Of a stretch of DNA of 64,000 bases, positions 39,004 to 48,000 are shown piece by piece. Position 1 is the stretch's first letter. Every line of letters begins with the position of its first letter. This stretch comes from Thiothrix sp. UBA5583 (GTDB taxonomy: Bacteria; Pseudomonadota; Gammaproteobacteria; Thiotrichales; Thiotrichaceae), in assembly GCA_002425225.1 (NCBI GenBank), contig DILV01000026.1, positions 180,695 to 244,694 on the forward strand, in the 5' to 3' direction. The notes beneath the pieces were generated by a model that saw only the letters and a list, made by a program, of their open reading frames with translations, was not told the DNA's origin and did not search any database. The position numbers and the translations under genes are program-made.

Positions 39004-39528
39004 TTATCGTCTTAATAAAACATACACCGCACCTGTCCCGCCATCAATCGGTCTTGCCGAATGGAACGCCAAAACCCGGTCATGTTGCCGCAGCCAGTTG
39101 TTAAGTTTGGTCTTGATGACGGGGCCTGTGTGGGCAGAGCGGTTGCCCTTACCGTGAATGATGCGCACACATTCACCAATGCCCGGATGGGCGTCATGCA
39201 GGAAAACCAGCAACCTCTGTTTAGCCTGACGTGCATTCAACCCGTGCAGATCAAGCTCGCTGGCAGTGCGGTACTGCCCCGCCCGCAGCTTGCGGAATAC
39301 CTTGTGCTGGATGCCGGGGCGTTGGTAAAACAGCATGTCACCCGGTTGCACTTCCACTGGGTCGTAAGCATCCGACAACAGGTCACGGATGACTTGCTGT
39401 TCATCCTCAATTGTCTTGACCGGAATGGCAGGTGGTTTTAGGTTATCATGCACGACCAGATTGGTCGGGCGCAGCGGCGTTACGTCCTGCATGGATTCGC
39501 GGAATAATGAACGGTCATCAATACTCAT
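39004..39528 (-). CDS. Smr-domain protein
   Basis: This 174-residue cytoplasmic protein has an N-terminal charged segment (SIDDRSLFRESMQDVTPLR) and a C-terminal Smr domain: ASELDLHGLNARQAKQRLLV, IHGKGNRSAHTGPVIKTKL and HSARPIDGGTGAVYVLL. Smr domains are nucleases or nucleic-acid binders linked to ribosome rescue or recombination. The ATG at 39528 (or 39534) overlaps the start codon of surE on the other strand, so each gene's promoter would lie inside its neighbour. Confidence 0.88.
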   Translation of the reverse strand: MSIDDRSLFRESMQDVTPLRPTNLVVHDNLKPPAIPVKTIEDEQQVIRDLLSDAYDPVEVQPGDMLFYQRPGIQHKVFRKLRAGQYRTASELDLHGLNARQAKQRLLVFLHDAHPGIGECVRIIHGKGNRSAHTGPVIKTKLNNWLRQHDRVLAFHSARPIDGGTGAVYVLLRR

Positions 39529-40282
39529 GAACATACTGCTCAGCAACGACGATGGTTTTCTTGCCCCCGGTATCAACCAGTTACGGGAAGCCCTGATGAA
39601 AGTGGCAGATGTTACCACAGTTGCCCCCAGCCAGGATTGCAGTGGGGCAAGCAACTCCCTGACCTTGCGTAATCCGCTGCGCTTGACGCAACACGCCGAG
39701 AAATTCTACAGCGTTAATGGTACGCCCACAGATTGTGTACATCTTGGGCTGGGATTGTACGCGAAAGAGCCTGACATGGTGATTTCCGGCATCAATGCAG
39801 GGGCCAATATGGGGGATGACCTGCTGTATTCGGGCACGGCAGCAGCAGCGATGGAAGGGCGGTTCCTGGGGTTCCCGGCACTGGCCGTTTCGCTGGCTTT
39901 TCCCCGGCATAAACTCCCGGAACATTATGCGACCGCTGTGCAGGCGGTACTGCATTTGTTACCTCATGTGCAAGATTATCCTGACAAGGGCAGTATGATT
40001 CTCAATGTCAACGTGCCGGATATTCCGTGGGAACAGGTGCGTGGTTTCAAGGTGACACGCCTGGGCAACCGGCATCGTTTTTCGCCTGTGGTACGGGGGG
40101 AAGACCCGCGCGGCAACGAGATTTTCTGGATAGGCCGTGCCGGTGAAGCCGCTGATGCTGGAGAAGGGACTGATTTCCACGCAGTGAGTGCCGGTTATGT
40201 GTCGGTGACACCTGTCCATGCCGACCTGACCCGTTACCGGGCGCTGGAGGAAACCCGGCAGTGGCTGGAGCATTGCCAATGA
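39527..40282 (+). CDS. surE: 5'/3'-nucleotidase SurE
   Basis: SurE is a metal-dependent nucleoside monophosphatase that protects cells in stationary phase. The 251-residue protein starts MNILLSNDDGFLAPGINQL, with the metal-binding NDDG, and contains SGINAGANMGDDLLYSGTAA and the SVTPVHADLTRY end. An earlier frame opening exists, but the ATG at 39527 matches the conserved N-terminus. Its stop overlaps the pcm ATG (ATGA). Confidence 0.96.
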   Translation: MNILLSNDDGFLAPGINQLREALMKVADVTTVAPSQDCSGASNSLTLRNPLRLTQHAEKFYSVNGTPTDCVHLGLGLYAKEPDMVISGINAGANMGDDLLYSGTAAAAMEGRFLGFPALAVSLAFPRHKLPEHYATAVQAVLHLLPHVQDYPDKGSMILNVNVPDIPWEQVRGFKVTRLGNRHRFSPVVRGEDPRGNEIFWIGRAGEAADAGEGTDFHAVSAGYVSVTPVHADLTRYRALEETRQWLEHCQ

Positions 40283-40953
40283 CGCGGCGGGTACTGGATG
40301 TGCAGGGGATAGGCATGACTTCCCAGCGTACCCGCAACCGGCTGGTTGAATACTTGCGGGATCAGGGTATCTGCCATACCGATGTGCTGGCAGTCATCAG
40401 CAAGGTTCCGCGCCACTTGTTTGTGGATGAAGCGCTGGCTAGCCGTTCGTATGAAAATACCGCCTTGCCGATCGGGCACGGGCAGACTATTTCTCAACCC
40501 TACATCGTGGCGCGAATGACGGAACTGTTGCTGGAAGGGGAAAACCCGCTCGCCAAAGTGTTGGAAGTGGGTACAGGTTCCGGTTATCAGGCGGCAGTGC
40601 TTGCGTCACTGGTGAAAGAAGTGTTTACGGTGGAACGCATTGAACCGTTATACAAGGCAACCCGTGCTTTGTTGCACGATTTGGGCTACCGCAATATTCG
40701 CACTTTCCTGAGTGACGGGAGTTGGGGGCTGATAAAGGAAGCGCCATTTGACGCGATCATTGCCACCGCTGCACCTGAAACTGTGCCACCGGCCTTGCTG
40801 GAGCAACTGGCGATAGGTGGGCGCTTGGTGATTCCGACCGGCAGACAGGGGCAACATCAGGTTTTGCAGGTCATTACCCGGCAGAACGAGACTGAATATT
40901 CAACAGTTAACCATGAATCTGTGCAATTTGTGCCTTTTGTGACAGCCCAGTAG
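40279..40953 (+). CDS. pcm: protein-L-isoaspartate O-methyltransferase
   Basis: Pcm repairs isoaspartyl residues in aged proteins with S-adenosylmethionine. The 224-residue protein has PIGHGQTISQPYIVARMTEL, the SAM-binding VLEVGTGSGYQAAVLASL, and the ATAAPETVPPALLEQL motif. The ATG at 40279 overlaps the surE stop. surE-pcm followed by an NlpD-like gene is the conserved gammaproteobacterial order, normally ending in rpoS. Confidence 0.97.
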   Translation: MTRRVLDVQGIGMTSQRTRNRLVEYLRDQGICHTDVLAVISKVPRHLFVDEALASRSYENTALPIGHGQTISQPYIVARMTELLLEGENPLAKVLEVGTGSGYQAAVLASLVKEVFTVERIEPLYKATRALLHDLGYRNIRTFLSDGSWGLIKEAPFDAIIATAAPETVPPALLEQLAIGGRLVIPTGRQGQHQVLQVITRQNETEYSTVNHESVQFVPFVTAQ

Positions 40954-41076
40954 TAGAATTAAAAGAATGATATTTGCTAATTGAGCCACTTTTTCTTACA
41001 TTTACTAACAACCTTCCCAAATAATTGCATTTGAGTGTTTTCCTCCCCTGGGATTTACGATTAACAAGGTGAAATC

Positions 41077-41793
41077 ATGGAAAGAAAAATCAAACTGGTC
41101 GCAGCCATTTCCCTGGTCGGTCTGAGTGCCGCTGCGTGTGCCCCCAACCCTTACTGGCAAGCCCCTGGCTATACCAACCGTAGCACTACCACAACGGCAG
41201 GTACGGTCAATAAAGCTGCTGTTTCCCATAGCCATTGTGGTCGGGTACATAGCCACGCATTACCGCCACAAGGACTGGCGCATCACCACGGTGATGGGTG
41301 TGTCGGCGGGTCAGCAGGGGGGCAGCCACAGGGAACAGTTCGCTACAACAATCCTCAGCCTGTGAATCCTGGCAGCTACTATGTGCCGCCTGCGGCTACA
41401 ACGACAGGTGGGACGACCACTTATGGTTACACGGGTGGTGATGCAGGCTACTACGGTTCTGGTGGTGACTATTCAACCGGAGGGAGCAGTGGCAGCTACT
41501 ACGATTACAGCAAGCCCAAGGATAGTGCAGGTTCAACATCCAGCAGCAGCTCTGAACCGTATTACTATAATTACAGCAGTGGCGCTTCATCCTCTGGTTC
41601 CAGTAGCAGCTCATCCACCAGTTCATCCGGCAGTACTTACAGCGGGGGGGATACCTACGTGGTACAGAAAGGGGATACCGTTTTCCAAGCCATGCGCAAT
41701 ACTGGCGTATACTGGAAAGACATCATCCGTTTGAACAATTTGCAAGCACCTGACTACACCATTACACCGGGGCAACGCTTGCGTCTGAAATAA
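41077..41793 (+). CDS. LysM lipoprotein at the nlpD position, lacking a peptidase M23 domain
   Basis: The 238-residue protein has a signal with AAACAP lipobox, a middle region of about 140 residues rich in Ser, Tyr, Gly and His (with HSHCGRVHSHALPP, then HHHGDG), and one LysM domain (about 190-238, YVVQKGDTVFQAMRNTG, then DYTITPGQRLRLK) for peptidoglycan binding. It follows surE-pcm where nlpD would be, but has no M23/LytM domain and the gene after it is not rpoS. Whether it is a reduced NlpD or an unrelated LysM protein cannot be decided by eye. AAGGTG lies before the ATG. Confidence 0.82.
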   Translation: MERKIKLVAAISLVGLSAAACAPNPYWQAPGYTNRSTTTTAGTVNKAAVSHSHCGRVHSHALPPQGLAHHHGDGCVGGSAGGQPQGTVRYNNPQPVNPGSYYVPPAATTTGGTTTYGYTGGDAGYYGSGGDYSTGGSSGSYYDYSKPKDSAGSTSSSSSEPYYYNYSSGASSSGSSSSSSTSSSGSTYSGGDTYVVQKGDTVFQAMRNTGVYWKDIIRLNNLQAPDYTITPGQRLRLK

Positions 41794-41812
41794 GCAATCT
41801 TACCCGGCAGAA

Positions 41813-41848
41813 ACAAAAAACCCGCCTGAGTCAGTGCGGGTTTTTTGT
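41813..41848. terminator. bidirectional rho-independent terminator
   Basis: ACAAAAAACCCGC and GCGGGTTTTTTGT form a 13-bp stem with a 10-nt loop between two convergent genes. It ends in T-runs on both strands, so it can terminate both. Confidence 0.9.
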
Positions 41849-41856
41849 TGGTAGTT

Positions 41857-42387
41857 TCAACAAACGCCAGTTTTGCAGGTTTCCTCTTCCTTCTCTTTGG
41901 CAACAGAAGACTGTTTGTCAGAGCGGATGTAGTTCTGCAACTGGGAGACGGTAACAACACCCATATGGGTATCAACAATCTTCCCTTCTGGGTTGATGAT
42001 AAAGGTGGTGGGCACACCATAAATCAGCCCCAAGGCAAACATGGTGCTATCCTGGGTAGGGGCGACCGTGTAGGAAATGCGGCGTTGCTCAGCAAACTGT
42101 TTGAGTTCAGCGGCTGATGTTTCGCCAGCTTCCATTCCCAGTACGACCACTTCATCCTTGTAGCGACGGGCAATGCTGTTCAGGGCTGGCAGTTCAGCCA
42201 CGCAAGGCCCGCAGTAGGTTGCCCAGTAATTGACAATAACCCACTTGCCACGGTATTCAGAAAACTGGTGCTGCTGCCCATCAATATCCTTGAAAGAGAA
42301 ATTGGGCGCTTGAGCAGCAGATGCTACGGATGTAACAGAAGCAAGAAACAGTACAGAAAGAGCAATCGCCCGCTTAAGTAATTTCAT
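41857..42387 (-). CDS. exported TlpA/ResA-like thioredoxin with CGPC motif
   Basis: This 176-residue periplasmic thiol-disulfide protein has a signal peptide (ending VASAAQA) and a TlpA-type thioredoxin domain with WATYCGPC (Cys59, Cys62) and the cis-Pro loop GVPTTFII. The C-terminal tail (KEKEEETCKTGVC) has two more cysteines, which is unusual. The start at 42387 is preferred over 42399 because GAGG lies 6 nt upstream. A perfect FNR-type palindrome lies 280 bp upstream with a well-placed -10 hexamer. Confidence 0.88.
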   Translation of the reverse strand: MKLLKRAIALSVLFLASVTSVASAAQAPNFSFKDIDGQQHQFSEYRGKWVIVNYWATYCGPCVAELPALNSIARRYKDEVVVLGMEAGETSAAELKQFAEQRRISYTVAPTQDSTMFALGLIYGVPTTFIINPEGKIVDTHMGVVTVSQLQNYIRSDKQSSVAKEKEEETCKTGVC

Positions 42388-42718
42388 ATTAACCCTCAAC
42401 TATATATGACCCGATGGTTCCGGTTACTTACACAAATGTCGGCAATCGTTTTGAAAGGGTTCTTTTATTGTAGATGTCTTATTGAGAGAACGTTGGCGTT
42501 TACGGTATTTGCCGGAATGAAATCACCGACAAGCTGACCATGATACTAACACACCTTCCGCATTCGATCGTTATTTAAGCCACACAACACATAACGGGGA
42601 AAAAGGTTATGCTCATGTGCTAATCAATGCAAGTTGTATTTTAACGACACTGCCTCGGGGATTTTTTGATCAAAATCAATTAATCTTCACTGAGGCAGTG
42701 TAATTAATGAGCGGTAGG
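42388..42718. other. 331-bp intergenic region between tlpA-like gene and IPTL-CTERM gene
   Basis: No protein gene is seen: the longest minus-strand frames here are about 13 codons. It contains an inverted repeat ACACTGCCTC / GAGGCAGTGT (42647-42656 and 42692-42701) with an FNR-like palindrome in the loop. A predicted leftward promoter (-10 TAAAAT at 42643-42638) would give a leader of about 244 nt before tlpA. A small RNA cannot be excluded. Confidence 0.6.
42666..42679 (-). promoter_or_regulatory. perfect FNR-type site TTGATCAAAATCAA
   Basis: The site matches TTGATNNNNATCAA exactly. On the minus strand a TAAAAT hexamer at 42643-42638 predicts a start near 42631, so the site centre is at -41.5, the classical class II FNR activation position. 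The target would be the TlpA-like gene, after a long leader. This is consensus matching by eye, not proof of binding. Confidence 0.55.
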
Positions 42719-44947
42719 TTAGTCTTTGTGCAGTTTGTTGTACCGCACAAGCGCGACAGCACCCAATAGTAGTGAAAGCAGAATCTGCGCCCACTCTGTC
42801 AGGGTTGGCACCGCGACGCTACCAGTAGGCGGAACTACCGTGCTGGGGTCGAGATAGTCAGGAATGCTATCCCCATCAGTATCGCGTGCATCGTCAGGCT
42901 TGCCGTCAGCGTTTTTGTCTGCACCTTCATCCTTGGTTGGAATGCCATCGCCGTCGTCATCCTTGTCAAGATAGTCCGGTGTGCCATCACTATCGCTGTC
43001 CGTGGATACGACCGGCTTTCCATAGCTTTCCCAGTAACTCAGGATGCCATCCGCATCATCATCCCCATCCAGCGCATCAATCGTGCCATCGCCATCGGTA
43101 TCTAGCGGCTTGCTCAGGTTGTTGCCAACCTCCACTCCGTCAGGAACGCTGTCGCCATCGCTGTCCGGGTTGTTGGGATCTGTGCCGAGTTTGGTTTCAT
43201 CATCATCCAGCAGCCCATCGCCGTCGGTATCTTTGGGTGTCGGGTCTATTTCGCACACTGCCGGGCAACCATAGTTGCCTGCGTAGTTGTTAGCATCAGT
43301 TGAACCCCAGCCAAGGTTGGTGTGGCTGTTGCCAGGGTTGGTTCCTGCCGAGTTGTTCGGGTTGTCCGGTGGCTGGTTGAATGGGTCGGTCTGGTTCTCC
43401 AGTAGTTTCACTGCCCCTTGGCAAGTGCCTGTATTGCTGAAACTGAAAACCTCGATTTCCTTGCCCGCTTGCCACTGCATGGCTTGGGCATTGCTGATGT
43501 CCACAGAGAATGACAGGTAGTCGGAAGAAGCATCTTCCGATGGTGCTGCAACCGATGAACTGCTACTCCAGCTCAGTCCCGTGATGCTTGACTGTATGTC
43601 TGAAGGCTGGAACTTGTCAGTGCCACTGGCATGAGGTGCTTTCAGTGTGACTTGGGCAGTGGTGAACATATTGGGTGAGGGTTCATCACCAGGGTACATG
43701 TACACATGGTAACGTTTGTCGGTCTTGCTCCAGTCTACGCGGTAATAGACGCTGTCTGCCTGAGGGTTGGCAGGTGGCTGGGTGCAGGCATTGCTTGGGT
43801 CGCTAATGGTGAAGGTGATTTTGGCTTCACTCTGGTAGCCGCGTCCGTCAGTGATCCGGTACGTCAGTGTGTCTGTACCACTATAGCCACTTGTTGGTGT
43901 ATAGGTGATCTTGCCGTCTTTGACCGAAGCTGTCCCGTGTTGCGGTTGCCCGGTGATTTCGATGGTAATATTTTGCCCGGCAGGCAACAGGTCATTGCCT
44001 AAAACGTCAAAGGTATTGGTGCTGCTGTTGGGGTCAAGGGTGAACGTATCATCCTTGGCATCCAAGTCAGGTTCTTTGGCGTTGACGGTGACGTTGACTG
44101 TGCCAGTGGCGGTGTCTGCGCCGTCGGATACAGTGTAAGTAAAGCTGTCAGTGCCGCTGAATCCTTCGGCGGGTGTATAAATGATTTTGCCAGCCTGCAC
44201 GACAGCCGTGCCGCCTGTGCCATTGGTGACACTCAGGATGCCAAGGGTATCATCATCAGCATCGGTATCATTTGCCAGCACATCAACGGTGACAGCAACC
44301 CCAGCATCAGTGGTGGCAGTATCATTGGCAGCAACAGGGGCGTGGTTGGTCGGAGAGCCGGGGCAAATGACTGCACCGCCATAGTTGCCGAGGTAATCAT
44401 TCTCTTCAGTCCAGCCAAGGTTGGCAAACTGGTTTCCAGGGTTGGTTCCGACCGAGTTGTTGGGGTTGTTGGGTGGCTGGTTGAAGGGGTCAGTGGCATT
44501 GTTCATCAGCTCAACGCCGTCGGCGCAACCGTTTATGGTACTAAAACTGAATGCTTCTACCTCTGTGCCACCAGCGAAAGCAAACGCTTTGGGGCCGCCG
44601 CTAGGGTTGTAAGTGAATGAGAGGTAATCGACGGTTTTGTCTTCAGCGGGTGCGGGCACGTCTGAACTGAGTGTCCAGGTTGTACCGCTTTTGGGCGTGA
44701 GATCCTTGATGGTGAATTTGTCTGTGCCAGTGCCATGAGGAACACGCAGCGTTACCTGACCAGTCGTGCTTAAATCCGGCGAAGGTGTGCTGGTAGGGCG
44801 AAAGTATACATGATAGCGGCTGTCAGCCGCGTCCCATGCAACCCGGAATTCAACACCGCCATCGGCAGCAAATGCAGTTTGCCCAACCTGCATCATCGCC
44901 AGTGCGATTAGTCCTTGTGAAACAGCTTGACTGATCGATTTTTTCAT
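42719..44947 (-). CDS. surface protein with two N-modules, cadherin-like domains, TSP3 repeats and IPTL-CTERM tail
   Basis: The 742-residue product reads: signal peptide (ending AFAA); module A (about 29-200, RYHVYFRPTSTPSP, then TDPFNQPPNNPNNS and TNPGNQFANLGW); two tandem-95/cadherin-like Ig domains (about 205-390, NGTGGTAVVQAGKIIYTPAE, then GFSGTDSFTYTVSDG); a second module A (about 400-560, with KRYHVYMYPGDEPSP); TSP3 calcium loops (about 570-710); and the C-terminal VPTLTEWAQILLSLLLGAVA, then LVRYNKLHKD. The tail is an IPTL-CTERM sorting signal: motif, hydrophobic helix, basic end. It differs from its neighbours, which lack this tail. Export and surface sorting are likely; function is unknown. 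Confidence 0.88.
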   Translation of the reverse strand: MKKSISQAVSQGLIALAMMQVGQTAFAADGGVEFRVAWDAADSRYHVYFRPTSTPSPDLSTTGQVTLRVPHGTGTDKFTIKDLTPKSGTTWTLSSDVPAPAEDKTVDYLSFTYNPSGGPKAFAFAGGTEVEAFSFSTINGCADGVELMNNATDPFNQPPNNPNNSVGTNPGNQFANLGWTEENDYLGNYGGAVICPGSPTNHAPVAANDTATTDAGVAVTVDVLANDTDADDDTLGILSVTNGTGGTAVVQAGKIIYTPAEGFSGTDSFTYTVSDGADTATGTVNVTVNAKEPDLDAKDDTFTLDPNSSTNTFDVLGNDLLPAGQNITIEITGQPQHGTASVKDGKITYTPTSGYSGTDTLTYRITDGRGYQSEAKITFTISDPSNACTQPPANPQADSVYYRVDWSKTDKRYHVYMYPGDEPSPNMFTTAQVTLKAPHASGTDKFQPSDIQSSITGLSWSSSSSVAAPSEDASSDYLSFSVDISNAQAMQWQAGKEIEVFSFSNTGTCQGAVKLLENQTDPFNQPPDNPNNSAGTNPGNSHTNLGWGSTDANNYAGNYGCPAVCEIDPTPKDTDGDGLLDDDETKLGTDPNNPDSDGDSVPDGVEVGNNLSKPLDTDGDGTIDALDGDDDADGILSYWESYGKPVVSTDSDSDGTPDYLDKDDDGDGIPTKDEGADKNADGKPDDARDTDGDSIPDYLDPSTVVPPTGSVAVPTLTEWAQILLSLLLGAVALVRYNKLHKD

Positions 44948-44997
44948 TTTCTTTTACCGATTCTCGTTATGGTCAATTATTGTAAGCCCGTGCAAGT

Positions 44998-45031
44998 ACA
45001 GGGTACGGAGTATAACTGCTCCGTACCCTGT
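44998..45031. other. 13-bp intergenic hairpin after the 1289-residue surface protein gene
   Basis: ACAGGGTACGGAG and CTCCGTACCCTGT are perfect arms around an 8-nt loop (TATAACTG). No T-run follows on the minus strand, so it is more likely an mRNA-processing or 3'-stabilising hairpin than a terminator. Confidence 0.55.
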
Positions 45032-45038
45032 GTCATCA

Positions 45039-48000
45039 TTAAGGCGACTGCCGGTTAATGATGTAGTTGGCACTGAAGGTGTTGTTGGTTGGATGCAACA
45101 AAACGTTACCCAGCAACAGGTTCACATCGTTGGATGGCCCAGCGAAGATGGAAACACCATCCAGGTTGATGTCTGTCAAGTTGTAACCATTCAGGCGGTA
45201 GTTGGTGCTGACTGACAGGTTGTCTTTTGCCAGCAATACATCGCCCAGAATGACGCCAGTATCGTTGGATGGGCCGTTGGCAATGACGCGGACATCCACG
45301 TTGGCATTGCCTGCCCACAACATCGCTGTTGTGCCAGAAGTGATGCGACCATTGCTACCCCAGGCGGTGGTGGTTGTTTTGGTGAAATCAACTAGGGTTG
45401 CCGTGGATGGGTTCAGGCTGAGCGCGTTGGCTGTTGTCACACCCAAGTGGTTGCGGTGATGGACTGATACGTAGTAATTGCCTGCTGTAACACCTGTAAA
45501 CATCAGGGATGTACTGCCAGTAGCGGCATCCATGACATCGCCATCGCGTTGTACCAGAGCTGCCATCTGTGCCTTGACCATTGTTGGTGATGCGGCATCA
45601 CGTACTTCCAGCAATACCCAGTCAACAGGTGCATCGTTCCCCGTTGTTGCAAACAGGGACGCGAGTGCGGTTTCCTTGCCTGCATATTTGAATATGCCGA
45701 CATTGTATGGCTGGTTCAGCGGAATCAAGCCTTTGCTGCGCAGGTCGTCCTGCATGAGCTTACTGGTGGTGTTGTACGCACCTTGCAGCATGACTTTGGC
45801 CTGCAACTTGACGCCGTTGGTGGTGGCGTCAAGATAGTCAGGTACTTTGTCACCATCCGTATCAATAGCGTCGGCGGGGCTGCCGTCCTTGTTCGGGTCA
45901 TTGCCTTCGTCTTTGGATAGTTTGCCGTCACCGTCGTCGTCGGTATCCAGATAGTCTGGCGTTTTGTCACCGTCAGTATCATCATCGGTTGGTGTACCGC
46001 CGTTGTAGTTCTCGTGTTTGCTCAGAACGCCATCGTTGTCGTCGTCGGTATCCAACGCATTGACAGTACCATCGCCATCGGTATCAGTCGGTTTGGCTGG
46101 ATCGGAACCTACCTCGGTTTTGTCATCAACACCATCGCCATCCGTATCTGCTTTTAACGGGTCGGTTTTGGTGGTTTTGACCTCAGTGCCATCCGGTAAG
46201 CCGTCTCCATCGGTGTCTGCTTTGTTGGGGTCAGTACCCAATTTGCCTTCTTCTTCGTTGGTCAGGCCATCACCATCCGGGTCGGCCTTGGGGCCGTCGG
46301 TATCATTCTTGTCCAGATAGTCAGGCTTGGTGTCGCCGTCAGTATCAATGGCATCAGCCGGACTGCCATCCTTGTTCGGATCGTTGCCTTCATCCTTGGA
46401 CAGTTTGCCGTCACCATCATCGTCGGTGTCTAGGTAGTCTGGTTTACCATCCGTATCGGAATCATCATCGGTTGGTGTGCCACCGTTGTAGTTCTCGTTT
46501 TTGCTTAGAACACCGTCATTGTCGTCGTCGGTATCCAATGCATTGGGTTTGCCATCCGCATCGGTATCCGTCGGTGTGGCAGGATTTGCGCCGACCTCGG
46601 TTTTATCATCAATGCCGTCACCGTCTGTGTCGGTTTTGAATGGGTCGGTTTTGCTCTTGTTGACTTCATCACCATCCGTCAGGCCATCACCATCGGTATC
46701 CGGTTTGAGTGGATCGGTTTTGCTGCTGTTGACTTCTGTGCCATCCGTCAGGCCATCACCATCGGTATCCGGCTTGAGCGGATCAGTTTTGGTGGTTTTG
46801 ACTTCCGTACCATCAGACAGGCCATCACCGTCGGTGTCTGCCTTGTTCGGGTCCGTGCCGAGTTTGGTTTCTTCCTCGTTGGTCAGGCCGTCACCATCCG
46901 GGTCGGCCTTGGGGCCGTCGGTATCGTTCTTGTCCAGATAGTCAGGCTTGGTGTCGCCATCCGTATCAATGGCATCGGCTGGGCCGCCATCGTTGTTCGG
47001 GTCGTTGCCCTCGTCCTGGGACAGTTTGCCGTCACCATCGTCATCGGTATCCAGATAGTCTGGTACTTTGTCACCGTCAGTGTCGTCGTCAGCCGGAGTG
47101 CCACCGTTGTAGTTTTCGTTCTTGGTCAGAACGCCATCATTGTCATCATCGGTATCTTTTGCGTCTGGTGTGCCGTCTTTGTCAGTATCTTTGGGCGCAC
47201 TAGGGTCAGTTCCTACTTCATCTTTGTCACTGATACCATCATCATCGGTATCCGGGTCGTTAGGGTCTGTACCTGCTTTGGTTTCATCTTCGTTGCTTAA
47301 ACCGTCACCGTCCTTGTCGCCTTTGGGGCCATCCTTGTCGTTGGCATCCAGATAGTCAGGGATTTTGTCGCCGTCACTGTCGGTGGCATCTGCGGGTGAT
47401 TCGTCCTTGTTTGGGTCGTTGCCTTCAGCAGAGGATAGTTTGCCATCACCATCATCATCACTATCCAGATAGTTGGGAATACCGTCCTTATCTGTGTCGG
47501 TCAGGATGGTGGAAGGGTTGGTATCACCGTCAGTATTGGCATCTTCCGCAGTCGTTGGCAGGCCATCATTATCGTCATCACGATCCTGATAGTCGGGTTT
47601 GCCGTCTTTATCCATATCAGGCAGGGAGGCTGCTTTGCCACCATTATCCGGGTCGAAGGCATCGTCCAGACCGTCTTTGTCGGTATCTTTACCGGTAGGT
47701 AGCACGTCAGCTTTGCCATCATGGTTGGCATCATGGCCTTCGATGCTGTCGAGAACGCCGTCATTGTCACTATCCGGGTCGGTACTGTCAGGCGTGCCGT
47801 CCTTGTCAGTGTCAGTAACACCGTTGCCTTCTACTGTGTCGAGAATACCATCATTGTCATCATCCGTATCGTCAGCGTCTTTTACGCCGTCTTTGTCTGT
47901 GTCAGGGCGGTCATCCGTTGCATCCAGATAATCCGGTACTTTGTCGCCGTCGGTGTCTTTGGCATCAACCGGTGAGCCATCCGCGTTCGAGTCGTTGCTT

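Noticed and set aside
42647..42701. Hairpin ACACTGCCTC/GAGGCAGTGT as terminator of the IPTL-CTERM gene
   Set aside because: The loop is 35 nt and no T-run follows the stem on the minus strand; the FNR-like palindrome inside the loop is the better explanation for the sequence.
46640..46840. Regular repeats of about 69 bp looking like a CRISPR or satellite array
   Set aside because: They are in frame with the 1289-residue protein and encode TSP3 calcium loops; the variation follows codons and there are no unique spacers.
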